DNA of 64,000 nt from positions 806,001-870,000 of the forward strand of contig NZ_JADFTZ010000001.1 of NCBI RefSeq assembly GCF_015223105.1, given 5' to 3'. Both the position numbers and the translations under genes were made by a program. The DNA comes from Flavobacterium proteolyticum (GTDB lineage Bacteria > Bacteroidota > Bacteroidia > Flavobacteriales > Flavobacteriaceae). The notes beneath the pieces are model-generated. The model saw only the letters and a list, made by a program, of their open reading frames with translations. It was not told where the DNA came from and ran no database searches. This document shows positions 1 to 7,847 of this stretch, in pieces. Position 1 is the stretch's first letter; each line of letters begins with the position of its first letter.

Positions 1-184
1 CTAAAGCTTCAAAAATATAAGCTTCTGCTCCTGGAACAAAACGCGTTTGATCGGTATCTTCAATTCGTAAATAGAAAGTACCACCATGTTTTTTGGCAAA
101 TAAATAATTGAATAAAGCGGTACGAACACCACCAATATGCAAAGGTCCTGTTGGACTAGGTGCAAATCTTACTCTTACTGACAT
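1..184 (-). CDS. gltX: Glutamate--tRNA ligase, N-terminal part (runs off the left edge)
   Basis: Only the first 61 codons are present; the gene continues beyond base 1. The translation begins [20 protein letters not shown], the N-terminus of class I glutamyl-tRNA synthetase with the HIGH signature as HIGG, followed by [17 protein letters not shown] and the RIEDTDQTR motif that helps bind glutamate and ATP. The enzyme charges tRNA-Glu in the cytoplasm. The start is the ATG read from 184-182. The gene is divergent from the DUF4175 gene, with about 175 bases between them. Identification is firm; whether it discriminates tRNA-Glu from tRNA-Gln cannot be judged from this fragment. Confidence 0.95.
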   Translation of the reverse strand, partial: MSVRVRFAPSPTGPLHIGGVRTALFNYLFAKKHGGTFYLRIEDTDQTRFVPGAEAYIFEAL

Positions 185-301
185 TTCATTAAATTTTTGC
201 AAAGATACGATTCCAATTTAGAAGTAAGAATTTAGATTTTAGAAAATCATTAGGTTATTAACAATCCAAAGCTACAAATGTTAAGTTTCACTAAAAACCT
301 A

Positions 302-332
302 TTGACAATTCTAGGAAGATGTTGTATTTTTA
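302..332 (+). promoter_or_regulatory. Probable promoter of the DUF4175-ybeY unit
   Basis: TTG at 302-304, 20 nt, then TATTTTTA at 325-332, which fits the Bacteroidota primary sigma pattern (TTG near -33, TAnnTTTG near -7) except for the final base. It would place the transcript start about 20 bases before the TTG start codon at 360. Confidence 0.4.
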
Positions 333-359
333 TCGGTTATAAACAGTATATCAACAATT

Positions 360-3300
360 TTGGAAGCAAAAAGCATTATTTTCGATAAGCTTGAAGAGTT
401 TATCAAGAAGTTTTACACCAATGAACTGATAAAAGGAGTCATTCTTTTCATCGGATTGGGCTTGTTGTATTTCATTTTTACTTTATTGATTGAATACTTT
501 TTATGGTTATCAACATCTGGAAGAACTATTTTGTTTTGGTTGTTTGTTGGTGTGGAATCGTTTTTATTTATTCGATTTATCGCATTTCCATTGTTTAAAT
601 TATTCAAATTGCAACAAGGAATTAATTACAAACAAGCCTCAGAAATCATCGGAAATCATTTTTCGGAAGTACAAGATAAATTGTTGAACTTTTTGCAATT
701 AGCAAATCAAAGTCAAACTTCGGAATTATTAGCAGCTTCTATCGAACAAAAAGCAGCTTCGTTACAACCAATTCCGTTTTCGAATGCGGTGAATTTTGCT
801 AAGAATAAGAAGTTTTTGCCTTATGCGATTATCCCAATTCTATTATTGATACTGTTTTTCGTTACCGGAAATTTTGAAATCATATCGAAAAGTTTTACTC
901 GAGTTGTGAATTATGAAACGAAATTCGCTCCACCAGCTCCGTTTGAATTTGTGGTGTTGAATAAATCGTTAACCGCACAACAGAATTCCGATTTTGTACT
1001 TCAAGTGAAAACACAAGGAAAAGTATTGCCTGAAAATGTAGCGATTCAAATTGGTGATGAAGAATATTTTCTACAAAGCACAAAACCAGGAGTTTTCGAA
1101 TATACATTTTCAAAATTATCGAAAGATGTTACTTTTTCACTTCTAGCTAATGGATTAAATTCGAAAGAATATCAGATTAATGTTGTGGATGTTCCTACGA
1201 TTGCCAACTTTGAAATGGTGTTGCAATATCCATCTTACTTGGGAAAGAAATCAGAAATCATTCAAGGAACTGGAAATGCTGTAGTTCCTGAAGGAACAGT
1301 TGTTAATTGGAGAATTAACGCTTTGGCAACCGATAAGGTTAGTTTCAAATCGAATAACCAAGTAAGTGTTTTTGCTAATAAAGAAAATAACTTTTCGCTT
1401 TCAAGAAGAATCACAGATAATTTGAGTTACGAAGTAATTACATCGAATAGAAACATCAACGAGTTTGAAAAATTGTCGTATCAAATCGCAACGATTAAAG
1501 ATCAATATCCAACAATTTCAGTTCAAATTGCGCCTGATTCATTAAAGTTAAAATCCAAAATGATGATTGGGCAAGTTGCCGATGATCATGGTTTATCGAA
1601 GTTACAAGTTGTTTTTTATCCGAAAGGAAACCCAAACGCTGTTCGAAAAGCGAATTTAGCTATCAATAAACAAGCCGTTGACCAATTTATTTATTCATTT
1701 CCTAATGGTTTAGCAATTGAAGAAGGTGTAAATTACGAATATTACTTTGAAGTGTTTGATAATGATGTAGTTAATAATTATAAAAGCACAAAATCCTCAG
1801 TTTTTCTTCATTATGAGCTTACAGAAGAGCAAAAAGAAGATAAACAACTGCAAGAGCAGAATGAAAACATCAATAGTTTAGAAAAATCGATTCAAAATCA
1901 AGAGAAGCAAATTTCAGAATTGGACAAACTCCAAAAAATGAATAAAGAGAAATCGACATTAGATTTCAAAGATCAAAAGAAAGTGGAAGATTTTATCAAT
2001 CGTCAAAAACAACAAGACGAAATGATGAAAGAATTCACTAAAAAGTTAACCGAGAATTTGGAAGAGTTCAATCCGAAATCACAAGATAAAGACAAAGAAG
2101 AATTATTACGTCGTCTAGAAGAAGCAGAAAAACAAGCAGAGAAAAACGAAAAACTTTTAAAAGAATTAGAAGAACTTTCTAAGAAATTAGAGAAAGATAA
2201 ATTGTTTGACAAAGCTGATAAGTTAAAACAGAATGCTAAAAACCAACAACAAAATTTAGAGCAATTAGTCGAATTGACGAAACGGTTTTATGTAGAACAA
2301 AAAGCCGAACAAATTGCAGATAAATTAGACAAGCTTGCTGAGAAGGAAGATAAATTAGCTAATGATGCTAAAGAAAATTCAAAGGAAAATCAGGATGCGA
2401 TTAATAAAGAATTTGAAAACATTCAAAAAGAGCTTCAAGATTTGGACAAGGAGAATAAAGAATTGAAAGCTCCAATGGACATTCCCAATGATAAGAACGA
2501 ACAAGAAGATGTGAAGAAAGATATGGAAAAAGCTTCTGAGGAATTACAAAAGCAAAACCAACAGAAAGCAAAACCAAAGCAAAAATCAGCAGCCGCTAAA
2601 ATGAAACAGATGAGTCAGAAAATGACCCAATCTATGCAGTTAGGTGACATGGAACAAATGCAAGAAGATGCTAAATTGTTACGTCAGATTCTTGATAATT
2701 TATTAGCATTTTCATTTGACGAAGAGACTTTAATTAAGACTACGAATACAACACAAACACGTTCTTTGCAATTGAACAAAGTTTTAAAAAAGCAACAAGA
2801 TTTGAAATTACAATTCAAACATGTGGATGATAGTTTGTTCGCGGTTGCCTTACGTAATCCAAAAATTACTGAAACGATTTTGAATGAAGTCGGTGAAATC
2901 CATTACAACTTAGATAAGACTTTAGAAACTTTAGCAGATAATAACATTCAAAAAGGAGCTTCGCACCAGCAATACGTTTTAACTTCAGCTAACCGTTTAG
3001 CCGATTATTTGAGTAATGTGCAAAGTGAAATGAATATGGAAATGCAAGGTCAAGGTTCTGGAAAAGGAAAACCAAAACCTGGAGGTGGTAAAGGAATGCA
3101 ACTTCCAGATATCATCAAACAGCAAGAAGGTTTGGGTGAAAAAATGAAAGAGGGAATGAAACCAGGTGAAAAGCCAGGTGATAAACCGGGAGAAAAATCT
3201 GGTCAAGGAAAACAAAAAGGGCAATCGGGTGAGAATGGTGAAGAAGGTGAGAATGGTTCTGAAGGTAATGCCGGTAAAGTTTTGGAAATTTTAAAAGAAC

Positions 3301-3674
3301 AACAACAACTTCGTGATGCACTTCAAAAAGCATTAGAAAAAGAAGGTATGACGGGTCAAGGTCAGAACGCTTTGAATCAAATGAAGGATATCGAAAAGCA
3401 ATTAATCAATAAAGGATTCAAAAATGAGACGTTGCAAAAGATGTTGAATTTAAAACACGAGCTTTTAAAATTAGAAAAAGCCATTCAGCAACAAGGAGTA
3501 GACACCAAGCGTCAGTCAAAAACGAATGATAAGAATTATAATGGTTCCACTACTCCCCTTTCTAAGGAATTAAAAGATTATCTGAATAGTGTTGAAATAT
3601 TAAACAGACAAAGCTTACCTTTGCAACCCAATTTTAACCAGAAGGTTCAAAACTATTTTAAAGGCAATGATTAG
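360..3674 (+). CDS. DUF4175 family large coiled-coil membrane protein
   Basis: A 1104-residue protein. The N-terminus has two hydrophobic segments (about residues 23-45 and 55-75) and a third near 150-170. Residues about 170-490 look like extracytoplasmic beta-rich domains. From about 490 the protein is a very long Lys/Glu/Gln-rich coiled coil, interrupted near residues 890-990 by a Gly/Lys/Pro-rich stretch with GEKPGDKPGEK repeats. This layout matches the DUF4175 proteins of Bacteroidetes; the function is unknown, and a structural or envelope-spanning role is inference. The start is TTG at 360: the next in-frame ATG would remove the first membrane segment, and the ATG near 421 is in another frame. 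The stop overlaps the start of ybeY by 8 bases, so the two are probably translationally coupled. Confidence 0.8.
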   Translation: MEAKSIIFDKLEEFIKKFYTNELIKGVILFIGLGLLYFIFTLLIEYFLWLSTSGRTILFWLFVGVESFLFIRFIAFPLFKLFKLQQGINYKQASEIIGNHFSEVQDKLLNFLQLANQSQTSELLAASIEQKAASLQPIPFSNAVNFAKNKKFLPYAIIPILLLILFFVTGNFEIISKSFTRVVNYETKFAPPAPFEFVVLNKSLTAQQNSDFVLQVKTQGKVLPENVAIQIGDEEYFLQSTKPGVFEYTFSKLSKDVTFSLLANGLNSKEYQINVVDVPTIANFEMVLQYPSYLGKKSEIIQGTGNAVVPEGTVVNWRINALATDKVSFKSNNQVSVFANKENNFSLSRRITDNLSYEVITSNRNINEFEKLSYQIATIKDQYPTISVQIAPDSLKLKSKMMIGQVADDHGLSKLQVVFYPKGNPNAVRKANLAINKQAVDQFIYSFPNGLAIEEGVNYEYYFEVFDNDVVNNYKSTKSSVFLHYELTEEQKEDKQLQEQNENINSLEKSIQNQEKQISELDKLQKMNKEKSTLDFKDQKKVEDFINRQKQQDEMMKEFTKKLTENLEEFNPKSQDKDKEELLRRLEEAEKQAEKNEKLLKELEELSKKLEKDKLFDKADKLKQNAKNQQQNLEQLVELTKRFYVEQKAEQIADKLDKLAEKEDKLANDAKENSKENQDAINKEFENIQKELQDLDKENKELKAPMDIPNDKNEQEDVKKDMEKASEELQKQNQQKAKPKQKSAAAKMKQMSQKMTQSMQLGDMEQMQEDAKLLRQILDNLLAFSFDEETLIKTTNTTQTRSLQLNKVLKKQQDLKLQFKHVDDSLFAVALRNPKITETILNEVGEIHYNLDKTLETLADNNIQKGASHQQYVLTSANRLADYLSNVQSEMNMEMQGQGSGKGKPKPGGGKGMQLPDIIKQQEGLGEKMKEGMKPGEKPGDKPGEKSGQGKQKGQSGENGEEGENGSEGNAGKVLEILKEQQQLRDALQKALEKEGMTGQGQNALNQMKDIEKQLINKGFKNETLQKMLNLKHELLKLEKAIQQQGVDTKRQSKTNDKNYNGSTTPLSKELKDYLNSVEILNRQSLPLQPNFNQKVQNYFKGND

Positions 3675-4086
3675 TTTTAATTACGAAACAGATTTCGAAC
3701 TAGAAAACGAAGCACTATATGAAGATTGGATTTCTCGCATTATTGAATCCGAAGGATTTGATGAAGGTGAAATAAATTATATCTTTTGTGATGACGAATA
3801 CCTACATAAAATAAATGTTGAGTATCTAGATCACGATACTTTAACGGATATTATTAGCTTCGATTACACAGTAGGAAATTTAATACAAGGTGATATTTTT
3901 GTTTCTATTGAGCGAGTAAAGGATAACGCTAATGATTTTAACGTTTCTTTTGAAGAAGAATTAAAACGAGTATTATCACATGGTGTTTTACACTATTGTG
4001 GATACAAAGATAAGTCTCCTGAAGACGAAGCTTTGATGCGTTCGAAAGAAGAAGAAAAAATGCAAATGTTTCACGTGGAACATTAA
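3667..4086 (+). CDS. ybeY: Endoribonuclease YbeY (16S rRNA maturation)
   Basis: A 139-residue protein, a usual YbeY length. It carries the signature region ...RVLSHGVLHYCGYKDKS, equivalent to the zinc-binding H-x3-H-x5-H motif. The first two His are present but the third position is Asp (HGVLHYCGYKD), a change I believe is common in Bacteroidetes. YbeY is a single-strand endoribonuclease used in 16S rRNA 3' maturation and ribosome quality control. It overlaps the DUF4175 gene by 8 bases. Oddity: its last codons (MFHVEH-stop) are written by a parS-type sequence at 4067-4082, so the C-terminus is dictated by a chromosome-segregation site. Confidence 0.92.
   Translation: MISFNYETDFELENEALYEDWISRIIESEGFDEGEINYIFCDDEYLHKINVEYLDHDTLTDIISFDYTVGNLIQGDIFVSIERVKDNANDFNVSFEEELKRVLSHGVLHYCGYKDKSPEDEALMRSKEEEKMQMFHVEH
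4067..4082 (+). promoter_or_regulatory. parS-type ParB binding site, copy 1 (inside the ybeY 3' end)
   Basis: The sequence is TGTTTCACGTGGAACA, the 16-bp ParB/Spo0J recognition palindrome with one asymmetric position; its reverse strand, TGTTCCACGTGAAACA, is a natural Bacillus parS variant. It lies within the last codons of ybeY. parS sites seed ParB spreading and usually cluster near the replication origin. Confidence 0.88.
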
Positions 4087-4111
4087 GCTTATAAACTAGA
4101 ATTTTTTTAAA

Positions 4112-4127
4112 TGTTTCACGTGGAACA
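4112..4127 (+). promoter_or_regulatory. parS-type ParB binding site, copy 2 (ybeY-mnmG gap)
   Basis: An exact second copy of TGTTTCACGTGGAACA, 45 bases after the first and 17 bases before the mnmG start. The close spacing and same orientation suggest a local duplication that was kept by selection. Confidence 0.9.
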
Positions 4128-4143
4128 TAATATTTTATAGAAG

Positions 4144-6015
4144 ATGTTTTTAAATCAATATGATGTAATTGTTGTGGGTGCTGGTCACGCCGGTTGTGAA
4201 GCTGCTGCTGCTGCTGCCAACATGGGGTGCTCTACTCTTTTGGTAACAATGAATCTTCAAAACATTGCGCAGATGTCGTGTAATCCTGCTATGGGAGGAA
4301 TTGCAAAAGGACAAATCGTGCGTGAGATTGATGCTTTGGGTGGATACTCTGGAATTGTTTCAGACAAGACCGCAATCCAATTCAAGATGTTGAATAAATC
4401 AAAAGGACCTGCCATGTGGTCGCCAAGAGTGCAATCGGACAGAATGCGTTTTTCGGATGAATGGAGATCGATGTTGGAGAATACTCCGAACTTGGATTTT
4501 TACCAAGAAATGGTTTCTGGAATTTTAGCTGAGAATGGAAAGATTGTCGGAGTGAAAACTTCTCTTGGAGTGGAAATCAAAGCAAAGACTGTTGTGTTGA
4601 CAAACGGAACTTTTTTGAATGGATTGATTCATATTGGCGACAAACAATTCGGTGGTGGTCGTGCAGGAGAAAGTGCTTCTTTTGGAATCACAGAAGATTT
4701 AGTAAAATTAGGTTTCGAATCAGGAAGAATGAAAACTGGAACGCCTCCTCGTGTGGATGGTCGTTCATTAGATTTTTCTAAAATGGTAGAACAACCTGGT
4801 GATGAAGTTCCAGAAAAATTCTCGTATTCTAATTTGACCGCTCCATTAAAAACACAGCGTTCTTGTTGGATGTCGTATACTTCATTAGAAGTGCATGATA
4901 TTTTACGTGAAGGTTTTGATAGAAGTCCAATGTTCAACGGAAGAATTAAAAGTTTAGGTCCGAGATATTGTCCGTCGATTGAAGATAAAATTAATCGTTT
5001 TGCAGATAAAGAACGTCATCAATTATTTGTTGAACCAGAAGGTTGGACAACTTGCGAATATTATATCAACGGATTTTCAACTTCGTTACCAGAAGATATT
5101 CAATTCAAAGCATTACGTTCTGTTGCCGGATTTGAGAACGTGAAATTTTTCCGTCCTGGTTATGCTATTGAATATGATTACTTCCCTCCTACGCAATTGC
5201 AACACACTTTAGAAACCAAGTTGGTTGAAGGGTTGTATTTTGCCGGACAAATTAATGGAACTACTGGTTACGAAGAAGCAGCATCACAAGGTTTGATGGC
5301 TGGAATAAATGCAGCATTAAAAGTTCAGAATAGAGAACCATTTATCTTAAAAAGAGATGAAGCATATATCGGAGTTTTAATTGACGACTTAATAACAAAA
5401 GGTACAGAAGAGCCTTATCGTATGTTTACTTCTCGTGCTGAATACAGAACGTTATTGCGTCAAGATAATGCTGATTTTAGATTAACACCTAAAGCATTTG
5501 AAATTGGTTTAGCTAAAGAAGAGCGTTTGATTCGAATGGAACAAAAATTCTCACAATCGGAAGCGATGGTTAATTTCTTTAGAGAAACAAGTCTTAAACC
5601 TGAAGAAGCAAATCCAATCTTGGAAGCTAAAGGTTCGGCTCCGATGAGTCAGCCTGATAAAATGTTTAAAGTTTTCTCTCGTCCGCAATTGGATTTGGAA
5701 GATTTTAGAAAATTCAAAAAAGTGGCTGCTTATATCGAAGAACATGATTTAGATCAAGAAGTCGTGGAGCAAGCCGAAATTCAAGTCAAATATTCAGGTT
5801 ATATTGAAAAGGAAAAAAATAACGCAGATAAATTGACTCGTTTAGAAGACATGATAATTCCGGAAAATTTTAATTTCGATAAAATCCAATCTATTTCAAT
5901 TGAAGCCAAACAAAAATTAAATAAAATACGACCACGAACTATCGCACAAGCTTCTCGTATTAGCGGAGTTTCGCCAAGTGATATTTCGGTGTTGTTAATA
6001 TATATGGGAAGATAA
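4144..6015 (+). CDS. mnmG: tRNA uridine-5-carboxymethylaminomethyl synthesis enzyme MnmG
   Basis: The 623-residue length is typical of full-length MnmG/GidA. The N-terminal FAD-binding motif is VIVVGAGHAGCEAA (about residues 8-21), followed by the family signatures MSCNPAMGGIAKGQIVREIDALGG, GTFLNG and MKTGTPPRVDGR, and later INGTTGYEEAASQGLMAGINA and RAEYRTLLRQDNAD. With MnmE it modifies the wobble uridine of several tRNAs, using FAD and methylene-tetrahydrofolate. The ATG at 4144 gives the canonical start. It is flanked by parS sites at 4067-4127 and 6041-6056. mnmG next to par elements is a common origin-proximal arrangement in bacteria, which supports an origin-near position for this window. 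Confidence 0.97.
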   Translation: MFLNQYDVIVVGAGHAGCEAAAAAANMGCSTLLVTMNLQNIAQMSCNPAMGGIAKGQIVREIDALGGYSGIVSDKTAIQFKMLNKSKGPAMWSPRVQSDRMRFSDEWRSMLENTPNLDFYQEMVSGILAENGKIVGVKTSLGVEIKAKTVVLTNGTFLNGLIHIGDKQFGGGRAGESASFGITEDLVKLGFESGRMKTGTPPRVDGRSLDFSKMVEQPGDEVPEKFSYSNLTAPLKTQRSCWMSYTSLEVHDILREGFDRSPMFNGRIKSLGPRYCPSIEDKINRFADKERHQLFVEPEGWTTCEYYINGFSTSLPEDIQFKALRSVAGFENVKFFRPGYAIEYDYFPPTQLQHTLETKLVEGLYFAGQINGTTGYEEAASQGLMAGINAALKVQNREPFILKRDEAYIGVLIDDLITKGTEEPYRMFTSRAEYRTLLRQDNADFRLTPKAFEIGLAKEERLIRMEQKFSQSEAMVNFFRETSLKPEEANPILEAKGSAPMSQPDKMFKVFSRPQLDLEDFRKFKKVAAYIEEHDLDQEVVEQAEIQVKYSGYIEKEKNNADKLTRLEDMIIPENFNFDKIQSISIEAKQKLNKIRPRTIAQASRISGVSPSDISVLLIYMGR

Positions 6016-6019
6016 GAAA

Positions 6020-6035
6020 GTGTTCAGTGTTCAGT
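6020..6035 (+). repeat. Short 7-bp tandem repeat (GTGTTCA)
   Basis: GTGTTCA occurs twice in tandem (6020-6026, 6027-6033) with a partial third copy, between the mnmG stop and the third parS site. It has the same 7-bp period as the intergenic repeats at 40426-40439 and 40808-40833. Confidence 0.6.
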
Positions 6036-6040
6036 AAAAA

Positions 6041-6056
6041 TGTTTCACGTGAAACA
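6041..6056 (+). promoter_or_regulatory. parS site, copy 3 (perfect palindrome, after mnmG)
   Basis: TGTTTCACGTGAAACA is the exact, fully palindromic parS consensus (TGTTNCACGTGAAACA). It lies between mnmG and the methyltransferase gene. Three sites within 2 kb make chance very unlikely and mark a ParB loading region. Confidence 0.95.
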
Positions 6057-6104
6057 ACGCCGTCAAACCTATTAAAATAAGCCTTTCGCATAAAAATAAA
6101 ATAA

Positions 6105-6953
6105 ATGAATTTTTTAGAAGATAAAAGTTTTATTACCGTTAAAGATTTTTCAGTTTCTGGAGAATCTTTTTCCTTGTTGTTAAATGAGGAATATCAAATC
6201 TTAAAAACGCATCCTCAACCTACGTTAGATAAATTAGGTTCGTATTACGAATTTGAAGATTATATTTCTCACACCGATGGAAAACGTACGTTATTTGAAA
6301 AAATGTATCACTTCATCAAAAGAAAAGCGATTCGCGATAAAGTTAGTTTGATTAATTCGCACCAACCTTTGAAAGGAAGAATTTTAGATATTGGTGCTGG
6401 AACTGGAGATTTCCTTTTGGAATGTAAAAATCAGAATTGGGAAATCTTAGGAATTGAGCCTAATGATAAAGCAAAAGGAATTGCTGTTGGAAAAGGAATT
6501 AAATTTGGTGATACGATTGAAAAGTTAGAAAGTAATTCGTTTGATGTAATTACCATGTGGCACGTTTTAGAACACGTTCCAGATGTCGAACATCAAGTTG
6601 CAGAATTGAAACGTTTGTTGAAACCTTCAGGGACAATTATTATCGCTGTTCCAAATTTCAAATCGTACGATGCGAAATATTACAAAGAATTTTGGGCAGC
6701 TTATGATGTGCCAAGACATTTGTGGCATTTCTCAAAAACAGCAATCGAAAAATTATTCGATAAACAAAATATGAATCTTGAAGATATTAAACCAATGTGG
6801 TTTGATAGTTTTTATGTGTCACTTTTATCAGAAAAATATAGATCAGGTAAAATGAATTTCATTACAGGATTTTTTATCGGTTTGATATCAAATGTGTCCG
6901 GTTTCTTCAAAAAAGAGTTTTCATCGCATATTTATGTGCTAAAAAACAAGTAA
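6105..6953 (+). CDS. Class I SAM-dependent methyltransferase
   Basis: A 282-residue protein with a classic Rossmann methyltransferase core: motif I ILDIGAGTGDFL at about residues 93-104, an acidic residue after the second strand (LGIEPNDKA), the post-motif FDVITMWHVLEHVPD, and LKRLLKPSGTIIIAVPN. The N-terminal 80 residues include a Tyr-rich segment (GSYYEFEDYISHTDGK) seen in methyltransferases of the UbiG-like superfamily that act on lipids or sugar precursors. The substrate cannot be told from sequence. It follows mnmG by 89 bases that include a parS site, and is probably transcribed in the same direction from nearby. No terminator is obvious after it. Confidence 0.85.
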   Translation: MNFLEDKSFITVKDFSVSGESFSLLLNEEYQILKTHPQPTLDKLGSYYEFEDYISHTDGKRTLFEKMYHFIKRKAIRDKVSLINSHQPLKGRILDIGAGTGDFLLECKNQNWEILGIEPNDKAKGIAVGKGIKFGDTIEKLESNSFDVITMWHVLEHVPDVEHQVAELKRLLKPSGTIIIAVPNFKSYDAKYYKEFWAAYDVPRHLWHFSKTAIEKLFDKQNMNLEDIKPMWFDSFYVSLLSEKYRSGKMNFITGFFIGLISNVSGFFKKEFSSHIYVLKNK

Positions 6954-7133
6954 AAATCATTTTAAAGCGATTTTAGACACTTTTTTGTTTAATTTGATGT
7001 AATTTATTGTCTTTTTTTAGATGATTTGTCTAAATTAAATTATAAAAGTCACTTTTAATAGCTTGAATCTATCATTTTTAAAAAATTACATAAGAAATTC
7101 TTATAATTGAAATATAAATAAAAAAGCAACAAA

Positions 7134-7164
7134 TTTGTTACTTTATAACTTATTATTACTTTTA
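7134..7164 (+). promoter_or_regulatory. Promoter of the OmpH/Skp-like gene
   Basis: TTTG at 7134-7137, exactly 19 nt, then TACTTTTA at 7157-7164: the Bacteroidota TTTG-N19-TAnnTTTG pattern with one mismatch. It predicts a transcript start near 7171 and a short leader to the ATG at 7195, and argues against an earlier in-frame TTG start at 7135. Confidence 0.65.
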
Positions 7165-7194
7165 CGAAAAATTATTAATTACCAATATACAACC

Positions 7195-7770
7195 ATGAAA
7201 AAATTAGTATTGATTTTAGGTGTTGCATTAAGCGTTTTAGCATGTAACAAAACAGAAACAAGTTCAAAAGATTTTAAAACTGCATATATAGATACTGCTG
7301 AGTTAATTGAGAAATACGATAAATTCAAAGATGAAGATGATAAATTCAAAGTAAAATCTGAGGAATTAGGTCGTCCGTTAGAAGCAAAAGTTAGAGCTTT
7401 TCAAGCTGATGCTCAAAATTTCCGTCAAAATGCGCAAGTAAAAGGACCACAATGGGCACAACAAATGGGAGCTTCTTTACAACAAAGAGAGCAACAATTA
7501 GGAGTTGAACAAAATGCATTAATTCAACAATTACAACAAGAAGGAGCGGTTTTAAAAGATACTTTAATTAGTGAAGTAAAGAAATTTATCAAAGATTACG
7601 GAAAGAAAAAAGGATATGATTATATCTACGGTACTGGTGATGCTGCAACAGTTCTTTACGCTAAAGATGGTTATGATATTACTAAAGAAGTTTTGAAAGA
7701 GCTTAATGATACTTATAAAGCGACTAAGAAAGACGATAAAGTAGCTACTAAAGAAGAAGAGAAAAAATAA
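7195..7770 (+). CDS. OmpH/Skp-family periplasmic chaperone-like lipoprotein
   Basis: From the ATG at 7195 the protein is 191 residues and begins MKKLVLILGVALSVLACNK, a lipoprotein signal peptide with lipobox ending at Cys17. The body has the OmpH/Skp layout: a first strand with the FKTAYIDTAELIEKY pattern, a long Gln/Lys-rich helical hairpin (about 50-130), then IKDYGKKKGYDYIYGTGDAATVLYAKDGYDITKEVLKELN, which matches the end of the OmpH family. A Lys/Glu-rich tail follows. Skp-like proteins hold unfolded outer-membrane proteins in the periplasm; a lipid-anchored version would do so at a membrane. The gene is monocistronic, with its own promoter and terminator. Confidence 0.88.
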   Translation: MKKLVLILGVALSVLACNKTETSSKDFKTAYIDTAELIEKYDKFKDEDDKFKVKSEELGRPLEAKVRAFQADAQNFRQNAQVKGPQWAQQMGASLQQREQQLGVEQNALIQQLQQEGAVLKDTLISEVKKFIKDYGKKKGYDYIYGTGDAATVLYAKDGYDITKEVLKELNDTYKATKKDDKVATKEEEKK

Positions 7771-7776
7771 TTTGAA

Positions 7777-7802
7777 AGTCCTGAGAAATCAGGACTTTTT
7801 TA
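7777..7802 (+). terminator. Rho-independent terminator after the OmpH-like gene
   Basis: Stem AGTCCTGA (7777-7784), loop GAAA, stem TCAGGACT (7789-7796), then a T run to about 7801. Confidence 0.85.
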
Positions 7803-7847
7803 TTTCCATCCGTTTCTATATATTTGTTTTTTAAAATTTTACGCCAC

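Noticed and set aside
7135..7194. Longer OmpH-like protein starting at an upstream TTG
   Set aside because: The TTG lies within the TTTG-N19-TACTTTTA promoter, and the ATG at 7195 gives a clean lipoprotein signal.
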